From Paenibacillus helianthi (GTDB taxonomy: Bacteria; Bacillota; Bacilli; Paenibacillales; Paenibacillaceae), in the NCBI RefSeq assembly GCF_001909055.1, contig NZ_LVWI01000030.1, positions 62,001 to 126,000 of the forward strand: a stretch of 64,000 bases of DNA, given 5' to 3'. Of the stretch, positions 60,562-64,000 are shown piece after piece; the stretch's first letter is position 1; each line of letters begins with the position of its first letter. A program made the translations under genes and the position numbers. The notes below the pieces were generated by a model, which ran no database searches, was not told where the DNA came from, and was given only the letters and a program-made list of their open reading frames with translations.

Positions 60562-61149
60562 ATGGCTCAGAGATTGGCTACAGAATATGTGAAGGCGACT
60601 TTGCAAATGACGGAATTTCAGATGAAACAATTTCTGCTTACTGCCGATACCTGCTTCATCAGCCACCGGGTGAAAATTCTAGGCGGCGGAGAACAGGAGA
60701 TCGTCCTGGAGGAAGCGGGGGGCGAGGAGGTTCATTTATCTTTTCAGCAAAGAGGCAGCATCTATGTATGTGCCCTGTCCTGTACCATTGTGAACCCGCA
60801 TCTGAACAACGCAATCCGCAAGCTGTTCGTTACTTACAAAGGGAGCGGAACAGTAAATCGAATATATCAGGGCTTCACCATGGTCTATGTGTATGAGAAT
60901 GGTTCAGTACGCAGAATCTCTGAAGTTACCCCACTGGGCAGCAAGCTGGTCTATCAGCACAAGCACTCCCTGGTGGAGATGATGCGTCTCTACAAGTCTG
61001 ATGCGATTGAGCGGGAGATTGAGAGCCTGCGTGTGACGATTGATAGTTTGCTGGATCAACGCAATCGATTATATAGGGATGAAGAGATTCACGAGATAGA
61101 TCAAAGACTTGCACATGTCACCCGAAAGCTGTTTGAATGGGAAGCGTAG
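60562..61149 (+). CDS. unknown protein with C-terminal coiled coil
   Basis: I do not recognise a characterised family. The 195-residue soluble product starts AQRLATEYVKATLQMTEFQMKQFLL and has a central beta-rich part (RVKILGGGEQEIVLEEAGGEEVHLSFQ; SIYVCALSCTIVNPHLNNAIRKLFV). It ends in a long helix likely to form a coiled coil (IEREIESLRVTIDSLLDQRNRLYRDEEIHEIDQ in parts). ATG 60562 has GAGGGATGG upstream; ATG 60556 overlaps that site. No clear operon partner is visible. Confidence 0.75.
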   Translation: MAQRLATEYVKATLQMTEFQMKQFLLTADTCFISHRVKILGGGEQEIVLEEAGGEEVHLSFQQRGSIYVCALSCTIVNPHLNNAIRKLFVTYKGSGTVNRIYQGFTMVYVYENGSVRRISEVTPLGSKLVYQHKHSLVEMMRLYKSDAIEREIESLRVTIDSLLDQRNRLYRDEEIHEIDQRLAHVTRKLFEWEA

Positions 61150-61253
61150 ATGACAATTGAGTGTCAGGAACTAGCAATCATTTCCTAGTGGAATGGTTGT
61201 ATTTTTTTGAGCAATCTCTAACTATATGAACAAGAGGGGCCGATAAAAAACAT

Positions 61254-62036
61254 ATGATAGATATCCATAGCCACATTCTACCCTTTATGGACGACGGTGC
61301 TGCCGATTGGGAGTCTGCTCTTGCCATGGCACAGGACGCTGAGAAGGATGGGATTACCACTGTTGTTGCCACGCCTCATCATGCCAACGGGGTGTACTTG
61401 AATCCGGCTCCAGGTATAGGACAAGCTGTTGCACAACTGAATGAGAAACTCCGGCAGGCCGGTTATCAGCTGCAGGTCCTTCCTGGTCAAGAGATCCGCC
61501 TTTATAGTGAACTGCTGAATGATCTGGAGAGTGGGGAACTCCTGACACTGGCGGGCTCGCGGTATATTTTGCTGGAAATGCCTTCTTCGCGCGTACCTCG
61601 CACGATGGAGGAGACTTGTCATGAGCTGATTATTCAAGGCTTCGTACCTGTCATTGCCCATCCAGAGCGCAATGCCGAGGTTGCCGCCGATCCTTCCAGA
61701 CTAATCAGATTAATAGAGATCGGTACATTGGGGCAGTTGACTGCCCAGAGTCTGGCGGGAACCTTCGGAAGCAAGCTGCAGAAGCTGTCGCTGGACTTGT
61801 GCCGGAAGAATGCTGTACATATGATCGCCTCTGACGCACATGACAACCGGCACCGCCCTTTTGGCCTGAGCGAGGCCTACGAGGTTTTATCCAAAGAACT
61901 GGGAAAAACATCATCCGACTTTTTTCGTCAAAATTCGCAAAGAATTATCGACAATGAGGAGATTATTCGAGCAGAATATACCCAGTCTTACACCAAACTT
62001 CATAAATTGTTCGGATTTTTTTCTCGTAAAGGGTGA
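61254..62036 (+). CDS. cpsB: PHP-type tyrosine-protein phosphatase (CpsB/YwqE)
   Basis: A 260-residue manganese-dependent phosphatase of the polymerase/histidinol phosphatase fold. CpsB/YwqE removes phosphate from bacterial tyrosine kinases that steer exopolysaccharide synthesis. Metal-binding motifs: IDIHSHILPFMDDGA at the N-terminus, TPHHANG, GQEIRL, IAHPERN and ASDAHDNRHRPF near the C-terminus. A kinase and modulator gene usually precede it, but none is in this window, so it stands before an S-layer-type gene instead. The ribosome site is weak (GAGGGGCC). Confidence 0.93.
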   Translation: MIDIHSHILPFMDDGAADWESALAMAQDAEKDGITTVVATPHHANGVYLNPAPGIGQAVAQLNEKLRQAGYQLQVLPGQEIRLYSELLNDLESGELLTLAGSRYILLEMPSSRVPRTMEETCHELIIQGFVPVIAHPERNAEVAADPSRLIRLIEIGTLGQLTAQSLAGTFGSKLQKLSLDLCRKNAVHMIASDAHDNRHRPFGLSEAYEVLSKELGKTSSDFFRQNSQRIIDNEEIIRAEYTQSYTKLHKLFGFFSRKG

Positions 62037-62097
62037 CCTTGCTAGAGATTAATGGTAGAATGGGGATTACTGGGTTATTGTTATTTTTTATCAGAAT

Positions 62098-62131
62098 AGT
62101 GTAGACTTAGGGTTGCTACTCTATCTACACT
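62098..62131 (+). promoter_or_regulatory. inverted repeat upstream of the S-layer protein gene
   Basis: AGTGTAGA (62098-62105) and TCTACACT (62124-62131) form an 8-bp stem with an 18-base loop, followed by AGCAGT triplet-like repeats. It may be an operator or a 5' UTR hairpin that stabilises an abundant mRNA; the sequence does not decide. Confidence 0.45.
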
Positions 62132-62184
62132 AGCAGTAGCAGTAGTACTAGAATTATAACTACATACAAAGAGGTGGATGAAAA

Positions 62185-64000
62185 GTGACTTTGAAGAAGA
62201 AACTAGCAGTATCATCATTAGCAGTTAGCATGGCAGCAGCATCTTTTGCAGGTTTCCCTTTTAGCAGCGAGGGTTTGGCAAAACAACTCGGGTTTGTAGG
62301 AACCGCAGCAGCAGCAACTAGTCATACCGATGTGAAGGCGAAGATTCAGAAAATCTACGCACAGTTGAGCGCAACAGATGTGACTTATTTGCAAAACTAT
62401 AAGAATGAAGTAGCAGGCCTTAAACAAGATAAGTTTGAAAGCATCTTTGCTCCGGTTTTGGGTAAGATTCAACTTAAGGTTCAACTGAGCCCTGCTGAAA
62501 AAGCAACTTCCTTAAAACTGTTCCAAAGCGTTTCCAGCGTAGTTTACGATGTGTATGCGAATAATACCGACGTACTGAAGAATATTCGTTCCGACAAGGA
62601 TAACGTTGACTTGTTCAACAAAATTGCCACTGCAGCTGGAGTAACAGAGCTGAGCTTCGACGACATTCTTGATTTTTTCTTCGCTTCTAACGGCGTGGAA
62701 GGAGAACTTCGCACATTGCTGAACGGCAAGTCGACTACAGATCTGATTAACATCTACAAAAATCCTGCTTCACAGAAAACTCTGGTTAAGGATGCTGTAT
62801 ACAAGGTTCTTGAACACAGAATTGGCACGGGTGCATTGACAGTTAGTGGTGCGGTATATAACCTGGGCATCACTGCGGATGACCTCGTGCAAACTTTTGA
62901 CAATGTGAATACAGAGATCAAATCTGCTAGACCTGCAGCAAAAGCCCTTGCTCTGGCTTACCTGAGTGCTTATCCATTGACTACTGGCGGTGGAAGCACT
63001 GGCGGCGGAGGTACTGGAGGTGGCGTAATCACTAATCCGACAACTACTCCGGGTGTGTATGACGTTTCTGGTTTGGTAAGTGTTGTGGGCGACAAAGCAA
63101 CATTGAAATTGGTTGACGCCGATGTGATCAAAGCTTTCGACGCACTGCTTGCTGCGAACACTGGAAAGACTGGCCTTACACTCACTTTGAACCTTGGTAC
63201 AGTGAATGCTAAGGTTGTAGAAGCTCCACTGTCCAAAGCTATCATTGAAGCGGCTAAGGCAAAAGGCATCGCTAACATTGCAGTAACCTTCAATGGCTTG
63301 ACTGTTACGATTCCGGTATCCCAGTTCAGCGATGCAGTAACATTGACGGTTACGAATGAAGCTGACACTACTGTAACTTCATTGACAAGCTTGAAATTGG
63401 CTTCGAAAGTCTACACTTTCGATCTGACTGTTGGTGGCGTGAAGACAACAACTTTCAAACAGCCTTTGACTATTAAGCTTCCTTTGGCTAATGCGGCTTC
63501 CCTCGACAAGGAATTGCTGTCCGTAACCAAGATCGTTTACAAAGAACTTCAATTCCAAGGTGGCGTAGTTGACGGTGAATTCATCGTTGAACCACGTGAT
63601 ACCTTCTCTTCTTATGCAGTACTGGAGAACAAAGTGAACTTCAGTGACATTGCAAGTGTACAAGCATGGGCTGGAAGACAAATTCAAGTTGTAGCTGCTA
63701 AAGGCGCAATTGAAGGTGTTGGCGCCAGCAAGTTCGCTCCGAAGAGCAACGTTACCCGCGCTGAATTCTCGAAGATGCTGATTCGTGCTCTGAACCTGGA
63801 GAACAGCACAGCAACTGAAAGCTTCAACGATGTAGCTTCCACAGCTTGGTACGCTCCTTATGTAGCGGTTGCTGCTGAGAAGGGTATCGTAACTGGCCGT
63901 AGTGCTTCCCAGTTCGATCCGAATGCTACAATTACCCGTGCTGAAATGGCAACTATGATTGCCCGTGCAGTTAAGTCGGTTAACTCTGCAGCTACTGCAG
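62185..64000 (+). CDS. S-layer homology (SLH) domain protein, 3' end outside window
   Basis: The frame runs from GTG 62185 to the window end (605 codons seen). GAGGTGG lies 7 bases before the GTG. It begins with a signal peptide (TLKKKLAVSSLAVSMAAASFAGF). A mostly helical domain of about 240 residues follows. A Gly/Thr linker (GGGSTGGGGTGGG, near residues 267-280) leads to a beta-rich domain. SLH repeats begin near residue 490: the first has VVAAKGAIEG and VTRAEFSKMLIRAL, the second WYAPYVAVAAEKGIVTG and ITRAEMATMIARAV. SLH domains bind pyruvylated wall polymer, so this is a cell-surface protein and possibly the S-layer subunit. A third SLH repeat is expected just past the window. Confidence 0.92.
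   Translation, partial: MTLKKKLAVSSLAVSMAAASFAGFPFSSEGLAKQLGFVGTAAAATSHTDVKAKIQKIYAQLSATDVTYLQNYKNEVAGLKQDKFESIFAPVLGKIQLKVQLSPAEKATSLKLFQSVSSVVYDVYANNTDVLKNIRSDKDNVDLFNKIATAAGVTELSFDDILDFFFASNGVEGELRTLLNGKSTTDLINIYKNPASQKTLVKDAVYKVLEHRIGTGALTVSGAVYNLGITADDLVQTFDNVNTEIKSARPAAKALALAYLSAYPLTTGGGSTGGGGTGGGVITNPTTTPGVYDVSGLVSVVGDKATLKLVDADVIKAFDALLAANTGKTGLTLTLNLGTVNAKVVEAPLSKAIIEAAKAKGIANIAVTFNGLTVTIPVSQFSDAVTLTVTNEADTTVTSLTSLKLASKVYTFDLTVGGVKTTTFKQPLTIKLPLANAASLDKELLSVTKIVYKELQFQGGVVDGEFIVEPRDTFSSYAVLENKVNFSDIASVQAWAGRQIQVVAAKGAIEGVGASKFAPKSNVTRAEFSKMLIRALNLENSTATESFNDVASTAWYAPYVAVAAEKGIVTGRSASQFDPNATITRAEMATMIARAVKSVNSAATA

Overview
The window is chromosomal DNA of a spore-forming Firmicute, almost certainly a Paenibacillus. 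The evidence is its gene order, which matches Bacillus in gerM-rph-rdgB and in ysoA-tig-...-clpX-lonB-lonA-ysxC, its moderate GC content, strong AGGAGG ribosome sites, an S-layer (SLH) protein, a T-box before argS, and several dispersed palindromic repeats of the kind common in that genus. No phage, insertion sequence or CRISPR array was seen.

Region 1 (1-14.7 kb) holds ordinary metabolism and housekeeping. It has the tail of an aldo/keto reductase, a Cof-type HAD phosphatase, a GH13 alpha-glucosidase, a methyltransferase translationally coupled to a metallo-beta-lactamase-fold hydrolase, a two-domain unknown protein, a PgpA/YutG-like protein, gerM-rph-rdgB, a secreted GH18 chitinase with a chitin-binding domain, an NfeD/SPFH membrane-microdomain pair and a cupin. 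Region 2 (14.7-35.9 kb) has an aldo/keto reductase, an AsnO-type asparagine synthetase, a tRNA-Arg(UCU), T-box-controlled argS, a group of small unknown proteins, a SWIM-SNF2 helicase, a TetR-regulated ABC exporter with a readable promoter and operator, a phosphate importer operon without its ATPase (pstSCA), and a FapA/DUF342 protein.

Region 3 (35.9-48.2 kb) is the most interesting. It is a divergent peptidoglycan amino-sugar recycling locus. Leftward run murQ (MurNAc-6-P etherase) and a BadF-type amino-sugar kinase. Rightward run an RpiR/MurR regulator, a complete sugar ABC importer (binding protein, two permeases, ATPase), a membrane protein of unknown role, NamZ (exo-N-acetylmuramidase), NagZ (GH3 N-acetylglucosaminidase) and AnmK (anhydroMurNAc kinase). 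No PTS transporter is present, and neither glycosidase has a visible signal peptide. This suggests that disaccharides or larger wall fragments enter through the ABC transporter and are cut, phosphorylated and converted in the cytoplasm, unlike the extracellular digestion plus PTS uptake of Bacillus subtilis. Promoters for both directions and TGAAAT-type inverted repeats can be read between the two halves.

Region 4 (48.2-64 kb) begins with a second tRNA-Arg(UCU), inverted relative to the first and carrying the same downstream repeat structure. The protein-quality-control block ysoA-tig-clpP-clpX-ispG-lonB-lonA-ysxC follows. ysoA appears to start at a rare ATT codon. The window ends with an unknown coiled-coil protein, a CpsB/YwqE-type PHP phosphatase and the first 605 codons of an S-layer-homology protein that runs off the end.
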